The notes under the pieces: model-generated
The model's database searches: none
What the model was told of the DNA's origin: nothing
Seen by the model: the letters and a program-made list of their open reading frames with translations, nothing else
Translations under genes and position numbers: made by a program
Part shown: one piece after another, positions 51,435 to 60,221 of the stretch
Position numbering within the stretch: the first letter of the stretch is position 1
How the letters are laid out: each line of letters begins with the position of its first letter
Origin: an uncultured Parabacteroides sp.
GTDB taxonomy: Bacteria > Bacteroidota > Bacteroidia > Bacteroidales > Tannerellaceae
Assembly: GCA_910577325.1 (NCBI GenBank)
Contig: CAJTMR010000013.1
Span: 30,540 to 94,539, forward strand
Length of the DNA: 64,000 bases
Direction: 5' to 3'

Positions 51435-51453
51435 TTTTGGTGCAGTTGCCTTG
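51435..51453 (+). repeat. Solo terminal-repeat-like site of the fold-back element
   Basis: TTTTGGTGCAGTTGCCTTG matches the right terminal repeat of the element at 5504-5522 in 17 of 19 positions and in the same orientation. No other part of the element is seen beside it. It may be a remnant or a chance match. Confidence 0.4.
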
Positions 51454-51493
51454 AAATCTTCTGTGTAAAGTATTTTACGATGTATTTTATCTC

Positions 51494-51501
51494 TATCTTT
51501 G
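51494..51501 (+). promoter_or_regulatory. Promoter -7 element of rlmD
   Basis: TATCTTTG matches TAnnTTTG. The predicted start near 51508 lies downstream of every in-frame ATG before codon 44, and so decides for the TTG start at 51528. Confidence 0.6.
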
Positions 51502-51527
51502 CAGTCAAAATTAAAAAATTAATCATC

Positions 51528-52946
51528 TTGGCAAGAAATAAGAAGCAGTTGCCTTTATTGGAAAAGGTAACAATAACAGACGTAGCCGCAGAAGGAAAGG
51601 CTATCGCACGAGTGAATGACATGGTGGTATTCGTACCTTTTGTCGCCCCCGGAGATGTCATCGACATACAGTTGACACGTAAGAAACATAGTTATGCGGA
51701 GGGAAAAGCCGTACACTTTCATGAATATTCGCCCTTGCGTGCCGTGCCGTTCTGTGAACATTTCGGCGTGTGCGGCGGTTGCAAATGGCAACATCTCCCC
51801 TATGAGGAACAGATTCGTCACAAGCATAAGCAGGTAATCGACAACCTGACACGCATCGGCAAGATCGAGATGGAAGAAATTCTTCCGATCAAAGGGTCCG
51901 AACACACGACTTTCTATCGTAATAAGCTCGAATTCACGTTTTCCAACAAGAAATGGCTGACGGAAGAGGAAGTGAAATCCGGAGCCAAGTTCGATTGCAT
52001 GAATGCGGTGGGTTTCCATATCCCGGGAATGTTCGACAAGGTTCTCGACATTCACAAATGTTGGTTGCAGGACGATATATCGAACCGCATCCGTATGGCA
52101 ATCAAAGAATATTGTCTGACACACGAAGGCTATCCGTTCTTCGACCTCCGCAATCAGGAAGGATTCGTTCGCACATTGATGATCCGCACAGCTTCGACAG
52201 GTGATCTGATGGTAGTATTGGTGTTCTTCTATGAAGATGTAGAGCGCCGTGAAAAGCTCCTCTCCCATGTTGCTGAACAGTTCCCGGAGATCACTTCGCT
52301 GATGTACGTCATCAACGAAAAATGCAACGATACGATTACCGACCAGGACGTTCTTGTGTTCCGAGGAAAAGATCACATCATCGAGGAAATGGAAGGACTT
52401 CAGTTCAAAGTCGGCCCGAAATCGTTCTACCAGACCAACAGCGGACAGGCTTACGAACTTTATAAAGTCGCACGTGAGTTTGCCGGACTGACCGGAAACG
52501 AGATGGTTTACGACTTGTACACCGGAACCGGCACGATCGCCAATTTCGTTTCCCGCCAAGCTAAGAAAGTGATCGGCATCGAATATGTACCCGAAGCGAT
52601 CGAGGACGCCAAAATCAACTCCGCGCTGAACAAAATCGAAAATACATTGTTCTACGCCGGCGACATGAAGGATATCCTGACACAGGATTTCATCAACCAA
52701 CACGGCCGCCCGGATGTTATTATCACAGACCCGCCTCGTGCCGGTATGCATGACGACGTGATCAACACGATCCTCTTTGCCGAACCGGAACGTATCGTTT
52801 ATGTAAGCTGCAACCCGGCGACACAGGCACGCGACTTGAACTTGCTCTCCGTGAAATATTCCGTCAAGAAGGTGCAGCCGGTAGATATGTTCCCGCATAC
52901 GCATCACGTGGAAAACGTCGTTCTTTTGGAAAAATTTAAAAAGTAA
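51528..52946 (+). CDS. rlmD: 23S rRNA (uracil-C5)-methyltransferase RlmD (RumA)
   Basis: A 472-residue RumA/TrmA-family methyltransferase. A TRAM domain (VTITDVAAEGKAIARVNDMVVFVPFVAPGD, about residues 12-60) is followed by an iron-sulfur cluster motif CEHFGVCGGCKW, the SAM-binding region MVYDLYTGTGTIANFVS, and the catalytic end TDPPRAGMH with nucleophile Cys in YVSCNPATQARDL. A TTG start at 51528 (MARNKKQLPLLEK) is chosen because the -7 element at 51494-51501 excludes the upstream ATG codons. The site in rRNA (U1939-type) is inferred from the family; the related RlmC/TrmA specificity cannot be excluded. Confidence 0.92.
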   Translation: MARNKKQLPLLEKVTITDVAAEGKAIARVNDMVVFVPFVAPGDVIDIQLTRKKHSYAEGKAVHFHEYSPLRAVPFCEHFGVCGGCKWQHLPYEEQIRHKHKQVIDNLTRIGKIEMEEILPIKGSEHTTFYRNKLEFTFSNKKWLTEEEVKSGAKFDCMNAVGFHIPGMFDKVLDIHKCWLQDDISNRIRMAIKEYCLTHEGYPFFDLRNQEGFVRTLMIRTASTGDLMVVLVFFYEDVERREKLLSHVAEQFPEITSLMYVINEKCNDTITDQDVLVFRGKDHIIEEMEGLQFKVGPKSFYQTNSGQAYELYKVAREFAGLTGNEMVYDLYTGTGTIANFVSRQAKKVIGIEYVPEAIEDAKINSALNKIENTLFYAGDMKDILTQDFINQHGRPDVIITDPPRAGMHDDVINTILFAEPERIVYVSCNPATQARDLNLLSVKYSVKKVQPVDMFPHTHHVENVVLLEKFKK

Positions 52947-52964
52947 AAAGTAATCATCAAGATA

Positions 52965-54380
52965 ATGAAGAAGGTCATCCTCTTGTTTTTTGTGATGCTG
53001 TTGTTGTCCGGCTGCAATCGTATGAGGCAGGAACAAGGACAAGAAGATGACCATGCGACAATCGACCTGCCGCTACTGAAAGCGCAAGGCGAAATAACAG
53101 CCGTCACGCTATACAGCTCGACTTCCTATTTCCAGTATAAGATGCAACCGATGGGGTATGAATACGAACTGATCAAGGATTTCGCCCGCTCGGAAGGATT
53201 GAAGCTGAACATCAAGGTCGCGGAAAGCCCTACGAAACTGATCGAGATGCTGGAAGCAGGCGAAGCGGATGTAATCGCCTACCCGATCCAGATCAGCAAT
53301 CGCATGAAAGAGAGTCTGATCTATTGCGGACGTGAAGAACAAGACTGCCAAGTTCTTATCCAGCGGGCCAACAAGGGCGACAAGGTGATCACCGACGTGA
53401 CGGAACTGCTCGGAAAAGACGTCTATGTAAAACCGGGAACCAGATACTTCGAACGGCTGAAAAACCTCGATGTCGAATTGGGAGGCGGTATCCGGATTCA
53501 TGAAGTGGATGCCGACACTGTGACAACAGAAGATCTGATCGGCATGGTTTCGCAAGGAGAAATCCCTTACACCGTAAGCGACGAGAACATAGCCCGCCTG
53601 AATAAGACTTATTTCTGGAACCTGAAAGTTTCGCTGAAGATCAGTTTCATGCAACGTTCCTCATGGGTCGTACGCAAAAGCAGTCCTGAACTGGCCAAGG
53701 CCATCGACGCATGGGCGTCCGACAAGGCAGGAAAGCATGTCTACAAGGCTTTGACGAAACGTTATTTCGAACTGAGCAAACAACCCGTCACGGCCGAACT
53801 GCCGGAAGTCAGGAACGGCCATGTTTCACCCTACGACGAACTCTTCCGCAAACATGCCAAAAACATCGGATGGGATTGGCAGTTGCTTGCCTCGATCGGC
53901 TATCAGGAGTCCCACTTCAATCCCAACGTCGTCTCATGGGCCGGTGCGGAAGGGTTGATGGGGATCATGCCGAATACTGCTAAGGCCTTGGGCGTGACAC
54001 CTCACGAACTGAAAGACCCCGATACGGGCATTCGTACTGGTGTGGATTGCCTGCGCCGTTTCCGCCAGGGATTCGGGAAGGTGACCGATCCGGTCGAAAA
54101 GATCAAGTTCACGCTGGCAGCCTACAATGCCGGGATCGGGCATGTTTACGACGCACAGCGGTTGGCTGAGAAATATGGCAAGAATCCGTATGTCTGGGAG
54201 GATAATGTGGCCGAATATATCCGTTTGAAGAACGATCCGGAATACTACAACGATCCGGTCTGCAAACACGGTTACCTGCGTGGTTCGGAAACCTTCAACT
54301 ATGTGCGCGAAGTAATGGAGCGTTACAGCTACTACCTGACAAAAACCGGTCAAAAAGGCCCGGTTCAAAACGGACATTGA
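52965..54380 (+). CDS. mltF: Membrane-bound lytic murein transglycosylase F (MltF)
   Basis: A 471-residue MltF-type lipoprotein. Signal MKKVILLFFVMLLLSGC ends in a lipobox. An N-terminal solute-binding-like domain (SBP_bac_3, about residues 40-270, GYEYELIKDFARSEGLKLNIKVAESPTKLIEML) is followed by an SLT lysozyme-like domain with catalytic Glu in LASIGYQESHFNPN and the AGAEGLMGIMPNTA motif. It cleaves peptidoglycan glycan strands, and the binding domain regulates this in response to muropeptides in the known homologue. It follows rlmD by 18 bases and is likely co-transcribed. Confidence 0.95.
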   Translation: MKKVILLFFVMLLLSGCNRMRQEQGQEDDHATIDLPLLKAQGEITAVTLYSSTSYFQYKMQPMGYEYELIKDFARSEGLKLNIKVAESPTKLIEMLEAGEADVIAYPIQISNRMKESLIYCGREEQDCQVLIQRANKGDKVITDVTELLGKDVYVKPGTRYFERLKNLDVELGGGIRIHEVDADTVTTEDLIGMVSQGEIPYTVSDENIARLNKTYFWNLKVSLKISFMQRSSWVVRKSSPELAKAIDAWASDKAGKHVYKALTKRYFELSKQPVTAELPEVRNGHVSPYDELFRKHAKNIGWDWQLLASIGYQESHFNPNVVSWAGAEGLMGIMPNTAKALGVTPHELKDPDTGIRTGVDCLRRFRQGFGKVTDPVEKIKFTLAAYNAGIGHVYDAQRLAEKYGKNPYVWEDNVAEYIRLKNDPEYYNDPVCKHGYLRGSETFNYVREVMERYSYYLTKTGQKGPVQNGH

Positions 54381-54556
54381 CATCCGGATTGCCTGCGATC
54401 AACATGGCGTCCGTTTCCTGATCCCCGAATATCCGGAATACAGGACAGTCATAAACGCCTCCCTCACCTATATGGACGGGGCGCCGGTTCATCCGATCAA
54501 ATAAAGCGGTAAAAAGATTATCGGTTAGCTGTCAGCGTATTGCATTTACAAGACAT

Positions 54557-54616
54557 TTACCTGTCGATGTAAAAGCATTTATGCTGGCATGTAAAAGTGT
54601 TTACATCGTCAGGTAA
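54557..54616. repeat. Inverted repeat rich in TTTAC/GTAAA units
   Basis: TTACCTGTCGATGTAAAA (54557-54574) is complementary at 16 of 18 positions to GTTTACATCGTCAGGTAA (54599-54616). Additional CATTTAC and ATGTAAA units lie at 54542-54548, 54554-54560, 54590-54595 and 54620-54626. It could end the mltF transcript or bind a protein. The first part of the 54381-54634 gap, up to 54505, is coding-like but no gene is claimed there. Confidence 0.5.
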
Positions 54617-54634
54617 CAACATTTACATGCCCGG

Positions 54635-55063
54635 TCACCAGTCGTATTCCTCCACATATCCGTCAAAGTACTCGTCCAAACGCACGCCTAACTTCCTGGC
54701 AAGTGCAACCACCTGCCGCTGCTCGGCCGGCGACAGCAACGTTTCTCCTTTCCGCTTCTGATAATACCTCCTGACTCCCCAACTACCGATCAGGCGACAT
54801 CTGAACGTACCCGACACCCTGACCGTCAAGGCTCCGACCGTGCACAGGAACCCTTTGGCATAGCGCACTTTCTCGTTGGAACGGTAATACTTGCACTTCC
54901 CCGCCATCGCTTCTATTGCTTTCGGATGCAACGTCGGAGGGAAAGTGGCATTTGGCGGAATATGATCGTATGCGATCCGCCTGAGGCAGGTTCGGCCGCG
55001 AGGACAGTCCGCCGCACATAAACCGTAATTAAAAGGAATTTCAGAAAAAGAGGTGTCTTTCAT
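54635..55063 (-). CDS. Cysteine-rich DUF6078-like protein
   Basis: A 142-residue soluble protein. The N-terminal half has Cys-rich motifs (YGLCAADCPRGRTCLRRIA, residues about 13-31, and GKCKYY near 55) that resemble the DUF6078 family common in Bacteroidales. The C-terminus is basic then acidic (RRYYQKRKGETLLSPAEQRQVV, then DEYFDGYVEEYDW). No signal peptide is seen. It stands alone, convergent with mltF. Function unknown; the cysteines may bind metal. Confidence 0.75.
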   Translation of the reverse strand: MKDTSFSEIPFNYGLCAADCPRGRTCLRRIAYDHIPPNATFPPTLHPKAIEAMAGKCKYYRSNEKVRYAKGFLCTVGALTVRVSGTFRCRLIGSWGVRRYYQKRKGETLLSPAEQRQVVALARKLGVRLDEYFDGYVEEYDW

Positions 55064-55227
55064 CAGAGTTCTTGCTTTTTAATGATTCGATAGCAAAGGT
55101 ACGATAATTCATTCCCGCCGCAAGCCGGCAGGCGGAAATTGGTGAAACTTTCCAAAGATTGACAAAAAGATGCGGAACAACAAAAAAAATAATAAGGAAC
55201 GAATAGGTTCGGATTCCAATTTATGCT

Positions 55228-55235
55228 TACCTTTG
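55228..55235 (+). promoter_or_regulatory. Promoter -7 element of the M24 aminopeptidase gene
   Basis: TACCTTTG matches TAnnTTTG, 27 bases before the ATG at 55263. The remainder of the gap 55064-55262 shows nothing else. Confidence 0.6.
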
Positions 55236-55262
55236 GTAGCATTAAATTAAATTTATAATATC

Positions 55263-56639
55263 ATGTTCGCAAAAGAAACTTATATTGCCCGTAGGGCTAA
55301 ATTAAAACAGACGATAGGTTCCGGCCTGTTGTTGTTTTTGGGTAACGATGAGTCTGGCATGAACTATGCCGATAACACATACCATTTCCGCCAGGATTCC
55401 ACTTTTCTGTATTTCTTCGGGCTTCCCTACGCCGGGCTGTCCGCCATCATCGACATAGACAACAACCGCGAGATCATTTTCGGCGACGAACTGACGATCG
55501 ACGCAATCGTCTGGATGGGCACACAGCCGACGTTGAAGGAAAAGAGCGAGGCGGCCGGTATCACCGAAGTACGTCCGTTCAAGGAAATCGAAACCTATCT
55601 GAAGAACGCGCAACAGAAAGGCCAGCCGATCCATTACCTGCCGACTTACCGCGCCGAACACCAGATCAAGCTGTTCCAATGGTTAGGCGTCGTCCCGGGA
55701 GCCGAGAAACCTTCCGTACCTTTTATTATGGGCGTTGTCAACCAGCGTAACTATAAGAGCGAAGAAGAAATTGCCGAAATAGAAAAAGCTTGTATCGTGA
55801 CAGCCGACATGCATCTGGCCGCCATGCGCACCGTTCGTCCGGGCATCCGCGAAAGCGAAGTGGCCGCCGCCGTTGCCGAAGTTGCTTATGCCAACAATTA
55901 CGAACTCTCTTTCCCGATCATCGCGACGATCAACGGACAGACTTTGCACAATCACGACCATAGCAACAGGATCAAGAGCGGCGACATGCTCCTGCTCGAT
56001 GCCGGCGCCGAAACCGAAATGGGATATGCCGGCGACATGTCGTCCACGATTCCTGCCGATGCCAAGTTTACGACTCGCCAACGTGAGATCTATGATATCC
56101 AGGTGGCAGCCCACGAAGCGGCTGTCGCGGCTTTGCGTCCGGGCATCCCGTTTGTCGATGTATATGAATTGTCCTGCAAAGTGATCATGGAAGGCCTGAA
56201 AGAGTTGGGCTTCGTGAAAGGCGATCCGATGGAAGCGGTCAAAGCCGGTGCTCATGCCATGTTCATGCCTTGCGGCCTGGGACACATGATGGGACTGGAC
56301 GTTCACGATATGGAAAACTTGGGCGAAGTCTACGTCGGGTATGACGGCCAGCCGAAGAGCACGGAGTTCGGGCGCAAGTCTCTCCGCCTCGGCCGTAAGT
56401 TGGAACCGGGCTTTGTCCTGACCATCGAACCGGGCGTTTACTTCATCCCCGAACTGATGGATCTTTGGAGAAGCCAGAACAAGTTCACCGAATTTATCAA
56501 TTACGACAAGCTGTTCACATATAAAGATTTCAGCGGCATCCGCAATGAAGAGGACTATCTGATTACCGAAAACGGCGCCCGCCTGTTAGGTAAAAAGATC
56601 CCCCTTCGTGCCGAAGAGGTCGAAGCGATAAGGGAATAA
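55263..56639 (+). CDS. Xaa-Pro aminopeptidase (M24B)
   Basis: A 458-residue metallopeptidase of the PepP type that removes N-terminal residues preceding proline. The N-terminal AMP_N domain (TYIARRAKLKQTIGSGLLLFLGNDE) is followed by the creatinase-fold catalytic domain. Metal ligands are in LLLDAGAETEMGYAGDMSST, GLGHMMGLDVHD, FVLTIEPGVYF and IRNEEDYLITENG. All five ligand positions are present. Predicted cytosolic. A terminator follows at 56663. Confidence 0.95.
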   Translation: MFAKETYIARRAKLKQTIGSGLLLFLGNDESGMNYADNTYHFRQDSTFLYFFGLPYAGLSAIIDIDNNREIIFGDELTIDAIVWMGTQPTLKEKSEAAGITEVRPFKEIETYLKNAQQKGQPIHYLPTYRAEHQIKLFQWLGVVPGAEKPSVPFIMGVVNQRNYKSEEEIAEIEKACIVTADMHLAAMRTVRPGIRESEVAAAVAEVAYANNYELSFPIIATINGQTLHNHDHSNRIKSGDMLLLDAGAETEMGYAGDMSSTIPADAKFTTRQREIYDIQVAAHEAAVAALRPGIPFVDVYELSCKVIMEGLKELGFVKGDPMEAVKAGAHAMFMPCGLGHMMGLDVHDMENLGEVYVGYDGQPKSTEFGRKSLRLGRKLEPGFVLTIEPGVYFIPELMDLWRSQNKFTEFINYDKLFTYKDFSGIRNEEDYLITENGARLLGKKIPLRAEEVEAIRE

Positions 56640-56662
56640 AGACAAGACATACATAAAGAGAA

Positions 56663-56705
56663 GGCGTGTCAAACGCGGGCACAAGGCCGTTTTGACACGT
56701 CTTTC
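56663..56705 (+). terminator. Terminator of the M24 aminopeptidase gene
   Basis: GGCGTGTCAAA (56663-56673) pairs with TTTGACACGTC (56691-56701), 11 bp with one wobble, a 17-base loop, followed by TTTCTTGTTCTTT. Confidence 0.75.
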
Positions 56706-56785
56706 TTGTTCTTTCATCTGATTTTGCGCAACTTTTATCCCGCCCCGGAAGTTATATATCCGAAAGCTATTTCTGTATTCGCGCC

Positions 56786-57190
56786 ATGACAAAGAAGATA
56801 CTGTTCATATTATCCCTGATCTGCCTGTTCGCGTTGGACAGAAGGACTGCAACCGAAGAAAATAGTATCTCCGCCCTATCTCCCACAGTCGTGACAATCC
56901 TTGACAAACTACCGGATTCCTATGCCGGACAGAAACAGATAGACTACGAAAAATTATCCCGGTTCAAATGTACCGGTCTTTGCGTGACGCCCTGTTCACA
57001 GGTCTTGCAGGAAAGCTATGAACGGCTGGTGAAAGTAGTGTCCAGACAGTTTGAAGTGTTTCTGCAAAAAAAACAAAACCTGCTCAACAAGACTTCCGAG
57101 GCTTTACGAATCGTACAATCCATAAAATTTTCCTCTCTTCGCATACGTGCAGGCCATTGGGTCTACGTACTACGGAAAATAGTTATTTAG
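56786..57190 (+). CDS. Hypothetical secreted protein
   Basis: A 134-residue predicted protein with a hydrophobic N-terminus (MTKKILFILSLICLFAL), probably a signal peptide. The rest is mixed, with two Cys close together (CTGLCVTPC) and a basic C-terminus ending VYVLRKIVI. No family is recognised. It stands alone after a terminator. It could be a short lineage-specific exported protein or a spurious frame; the clean signal peptide argues for a gene. Confidence 0.45.
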   Translation: MTKKILFILSLICLFALDRRTATEENSISALSPTVVTILDKLPDSYAGQKQIDYEKLSRFKCTGLCVTPCSQVLQESYERLVKVVSRQFEVFLQKKQNLLNKTSEALRIVQSIKFSSLRIRAGHWVYVLRKIVI

Positions 57191-57276
57191 CAACCTCCAA
57201 GGACTCAGTGATTTTAAGTTACTTCCGGTATCGCATCGGAAGCGGAATCGTTATTCATATAAATTAATCAAGAAAT

Positions 57277-57666
57277 ATGTTAAGTCTATTCATTTCTACT
57301 TTGGAGATGATGGCCCTTACCTTTGTCATCGGCTTCTTTGTTGCCGGCGTCATTAAGGGGATCGCTTTCTGGGCCGACTCCTTGGAATATCATCAGTCGC
57401 ATGCAACTGAACTGGTACAATTCAGCAAAATAAATAAAGTCCGGGCCAAAATAAGCGAACTGTCAGGTCTTGTTCCTCCAGAAGGAATCGAGCAACTCCA
57501 TGACGAACGCGAAGACTTCGCCAAAGGTGAAAATCCCGATCTTGCCAATATGAAGCCAGGAGGATACTATCATGGTGTCAGCCACGGGGCATCGCAACTC
57601 GACCTAATCGACTATTACTACCCTCGTGACACTCGCTTCATGTATTCTCTTTCTCCGAAAGAATAA
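57277..57666 (+). CDS. Small single-pass membrane protein next to the decarboxylase beta subunit
   Basis: A 129-residue protein with one N-terminal membrane segment (LEMMALTFVIGFFVAGVIKGIAFWA, about residues 9-33), then a soluble region with VRAKISELSGLVPPEGIEQLHDEREDFAKGENPDL. It precedes the OadB-type gene by 16 bases and is probably co-transcribed. OadG gamma subunits of sodium-pump decarboxylases also have one N-terminal membrane segment and a small soluble tail, so it could fill that role; the sequence itself is not recognisably OadG. This is inference from position and topology. Confidence 0.65.
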   Translation: MLSLFISTLEMMALTFVIGFFVAGVIKGIAFWADSLEYHQSHATELVQFSKINKVRAKISELSGLVPPEGIEQLHDEREDFAKGENPDLANMKPGGYYHGVSHGASQLDLIDYYYPRDTRFMYSLSPKE

Positions 57667-57682
57667 AAACGTAACTGACAAT

Positions 57683-58897
57683 ATGGAAAATATAGATTTC
57701 TTAGGACTGTTCCAAGGTTTTGGAACAATGGTAGCCGGTGGCTGGCTATTGGCCGCAGCCCGTATATTTCTGATCCTTTTAGGTGGACTGCTGGTCTATC
57801 TGGGATGGAAAGGAGTGCTTGAACCGATGGTCATGATCCCGATGGGACTGGGTATGGTTGCAATCAATTGCGGTACGCTGATTATGCCGGGCGGCGTATT
57901 GGGTAACCTTTTCCTGAATCCGATGCTGTCCGACACGGACGAATTGATGAACGTCATGCAGATCGACTTCCTGCAACCGGTCTATACGCTGACGTTCAGT
58001 AACGGCTTGATTGCCTGTTTCGTGTTCATGGGAATCGGCACGTTGCTGGATGTCGGCTTCCTACTGCAAAAACCGTTTGCCAGCTTGTTCCTGGCATTGT
58101 GTGCCGAACTCGGAACATTCCTGACCCTCCCGATCGCTTCCGCCCTCGGTTTAAGTTTAGGAGAAAGCGCTTCCGTTGCTATGGTTGGCGGAGCCGACGG
58201 GCCGATGGTATTGTTTACTTCGTTGACGCTGGCCAAGCATTTGTTCGTTCCGATCACGGTCGTTGCCTATTTATACCTCGGACTAACCTATGGAGGGTAT
58301 CCGTATTTGGTAAAACTCCTGATCCCGAAACGTCTGCGTGCAATCAGGATGACGACTAAAAAGCCGCCTAAAACCTATGATGCCAAAGTCAAACTGGCTT
58401 TTTCCGTCATCTTATGTGCCGTATTGTGTTTTCTGTTTCCGGTTGCTTCCCCGCTGTTCTTCTCCCTGTTCCTGGGAGTTGCGATCCGTGAATCCGGCAT
58501 GAAGCATATTTATGATTTCGTCAGCGGCCCGCTCCTGTATGGTTCGACTTTCATGTTAGGTTTGCTGTTGGGAGTCCTTTGCGATGCCCAGTTATTGCTT
58601 GATCCGAAAATCCTGAAACTTTTGGTCTTAGGTATCGCTGCTTTATTGTTGTCCGGAATCGGTGGGATTATTGGCGGATATATCATGTATTTCATCAAGA
58701 AAGGCAATTATAACCCGGTGATCGGAATCGCAGCCGTGAGTTGTGTGCCGACCACGGCCAAGGTGGCGCAGAAGTTAGTCAGCAAAGAGAATCCCGAATC
58801 TTTCATTCTGGGAGATGCTTTGGGGGCCAACATCTCCGGTGTCATCACTTCGGCTATCATCACAGGTATTTATATCACGATTGTTCCATATCTCTGA
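57683..58897 (+). CDS. Sodium-translocating decarboxylase beta subunit (OadB/GcdB family)
   Basis: A 404-residue polytopic protein that couples decarboxylation of a biotin-bound carboxyl group to sodium export. It has nine or more hydrophobic segments. The conserved GESASVAMVGGADGPMVLF (near residue 165) holds the Asp needed for ion translocation, and VGADG/GISGV-type ends appear in GDALGANISGVITSAIITG at the C-terminus. The frame is open to 57626, overlapping the upstream gene; the ATG at 57683 is chosen. No alpha (carboxyltransferase) or biotin-carrier gene lies in the window, so it must work with subunits encoded elsewhere. Confidence 0.92.
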   Translation: MENIDFLGLFQGFGTMVAGGWLLAAARIFLILLGGLLVYLGWKGVLEPMVMIPMGLGMVAINCGTLIMPGGVLGNLFLNPMLSDTDELMNVMQIDFLQPVYTLTFSNGLIACFVFMGIGTLLDVGFLLQKPFASLFLALCAELGTFLTLPIASALGLSLGESASVAMVGGADGPMVLFTSLTLAKHLFVPITVVAYLYLGLTYGGYPYLVKLLIPKRLRAIRMTTKKPPKTYDAKVKLAFSVILCAVLCFLFPVASPLFFSLFLGVAIRESGMKHIYDFVSGPLLYGSTFMLGLLLGVLCDAQLLLDPKILKLLVLGIAALLLSGIGGIIGGYIMYFIKKGNYNPVIGIAAVSCVPTTAKVAQKLVSKENPESFILGDALGANISGVITSAIITGIYITIVPYL

Positions 58898-58974
58898 TAA
58901 AACGGTATTATTTTAAGAAAACACTTTTTACTTAAAAGAATTATTCGTTTCTTCGCCTTACAATTTATAATAGT

Positions 58975-60201
58975 ATGGAACAAAAAGACGAAATAATACT
59001 GATAAATATAAATGGTACGGATCGTCCGGGGGTGACCGCCGCCCTTACCGAGATACTGGCCAAGAATAACGCGGTTATTCTGGACATAGGTCAAGCCGAC
59101 ATCCATAACAACCTCTCTTTAGGCATCTTGTTTCAAAGTAGCGAAGGCAATTCGGGGGACATTCTGAAAGAGTTGCTCTTCAAGAGCTATGAGCTTGATG
59201 TGAACATCCGTTTCAACCCGATCACCGAAGAGGCTTATGACCAATGGGTTTCCATGCAGGGTAAGAACCGGTATATCATAACGATCTTAGGACGGAAACT
59301 GACTGCCCGGCAAATCGCCGGCGTTACACGCATCGTTGCCGACCAGGATATGAATATCGACGACATCAAGCGCCTGACCGGACGTATTCCTTTGGATGAG
59401 AATGCTCGTACACCGAAAGCCAGCGTGGAATTTTCCGTGCGCGGTACGCCAAGGGATAAGGAACGGATGAAGGCCGACTTCATGAAACTCTCCGCCGAAC
59501 AGGAAATGGATATATCCTTTCAGGAAGAGAGCATGTATCGCCGTATGCGTCGCCTGATCTGTTTCGATATGGATTCGACGCTGATCGAAACGGAAGTGAT
59601 CGACGAACTGGCTATCCGGGCCGGTGTCGGCGATCAGGTGAAAGCCATTACCGAAGCGGCCATGCGGGGAGAAATCGATTTCTGCGAAAGCTTCCGGCAA
59701 CGTTGTGCCTTGCTGAAAGGCCTGGATGTCTCCGTCATGCAGGAAATTGCCGAGAACCTGCCGATTACCGAAGGGGTGGACCGCCTGATGCGTATCTTGA
59801 AAAAGGTGGGCTTCAAGATTGCGATCCTTTCCGGAGGATTTACTTATTTTGGCAACTATCTGAAACAGAAATACAATATCGACTATGTGTATGCCAACGA
59901 ACTTGAAGTGGAGAACGGAAAACTGACCGGTCGTTATGTCGGCGACATTGTAGACGGAAAACGCAAAGCGGAACTGCTCCGCCTCATTGCACAAGTCGAG
60001 AACGTGGATATCCGCCAGACGGTCGCTGTCGGAGATGGCGCCAATGACTTGCCGATGATCAGTATTGCTGGTCTTGGCATTGCTTTCCATGCCAAACCGA
60101 AAGTGAAGGCTACGGCCAAACAATCTATTTCGACGATCGGGCTGGACGGCATCCTCTATTTCTTAGGCTATAAAGACTCTTATCTGGATGAAAAAATGTA
60201 A
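58975..60201 (+). CDS. serB: Phosphoserine phosphatase SerB with N-terminal ACT domains
   Basis: A 408-residue SerB, catalysing the last step of serine synthesis. Two ACT-like domains (about residues 1-85, INGTDRPGVTAALTEILAK, and 95-180, GRKLTARQIAGVTRIVAD) are expected to bind an amino acid regulator. The HAD domain has motif I CFDMDSTLIETEVIDELA (nucleophile Asp), motif II ILSGGFTYF, a conserved Lys, and motif IV VGDGANDLPMI. Length fits ACT-containing SerB of Bacteroidetes. A Dabb gene follows after 20 bases. Confidence 0.96.
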   Translation: MEQKDEIILININGTDRPGVTAALTEILAKNNAVILDIGQADIHNNLSLGILFQSSEGNSGDILKELLFKSYELDVNIRFNPITEEAYDQWVSMQGKNRYIITILGRKLTARQIAGVTRIVADQDMNIDDIKRLTGRIPLDENARTPKASVEFSVRGTPRDKERMKADFMKLSAEQEMDISFQEESMYRRMRRLICFDMDSTLIETEVIDELAIRAGVGDQVKAITEAAMRGEIDFCESFRQRCALLKGLDVSVMQEIAENLPITEGVDRLMRILKKVGFKIAILSGGFTYFGNYLKQKYNIDYVYANELEVENGKLTGRYVGDIVDGKRKAELLRLIAQVENVDIRQTVAVGDGANDLPMISIAGLGIAFHAKPKVKATAKQSISTIGLDGILYFLGYKDSYLDEKM

Positions 60202-60221
60202 CTACAAATAACAAGAGAAAA

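Noticed and set aside
51555..53054. Minus-strand frame of 499 codons opposite rlmD and mltF
   Set aside because: Antisense to two genes with complete family motifs on the plus strand.
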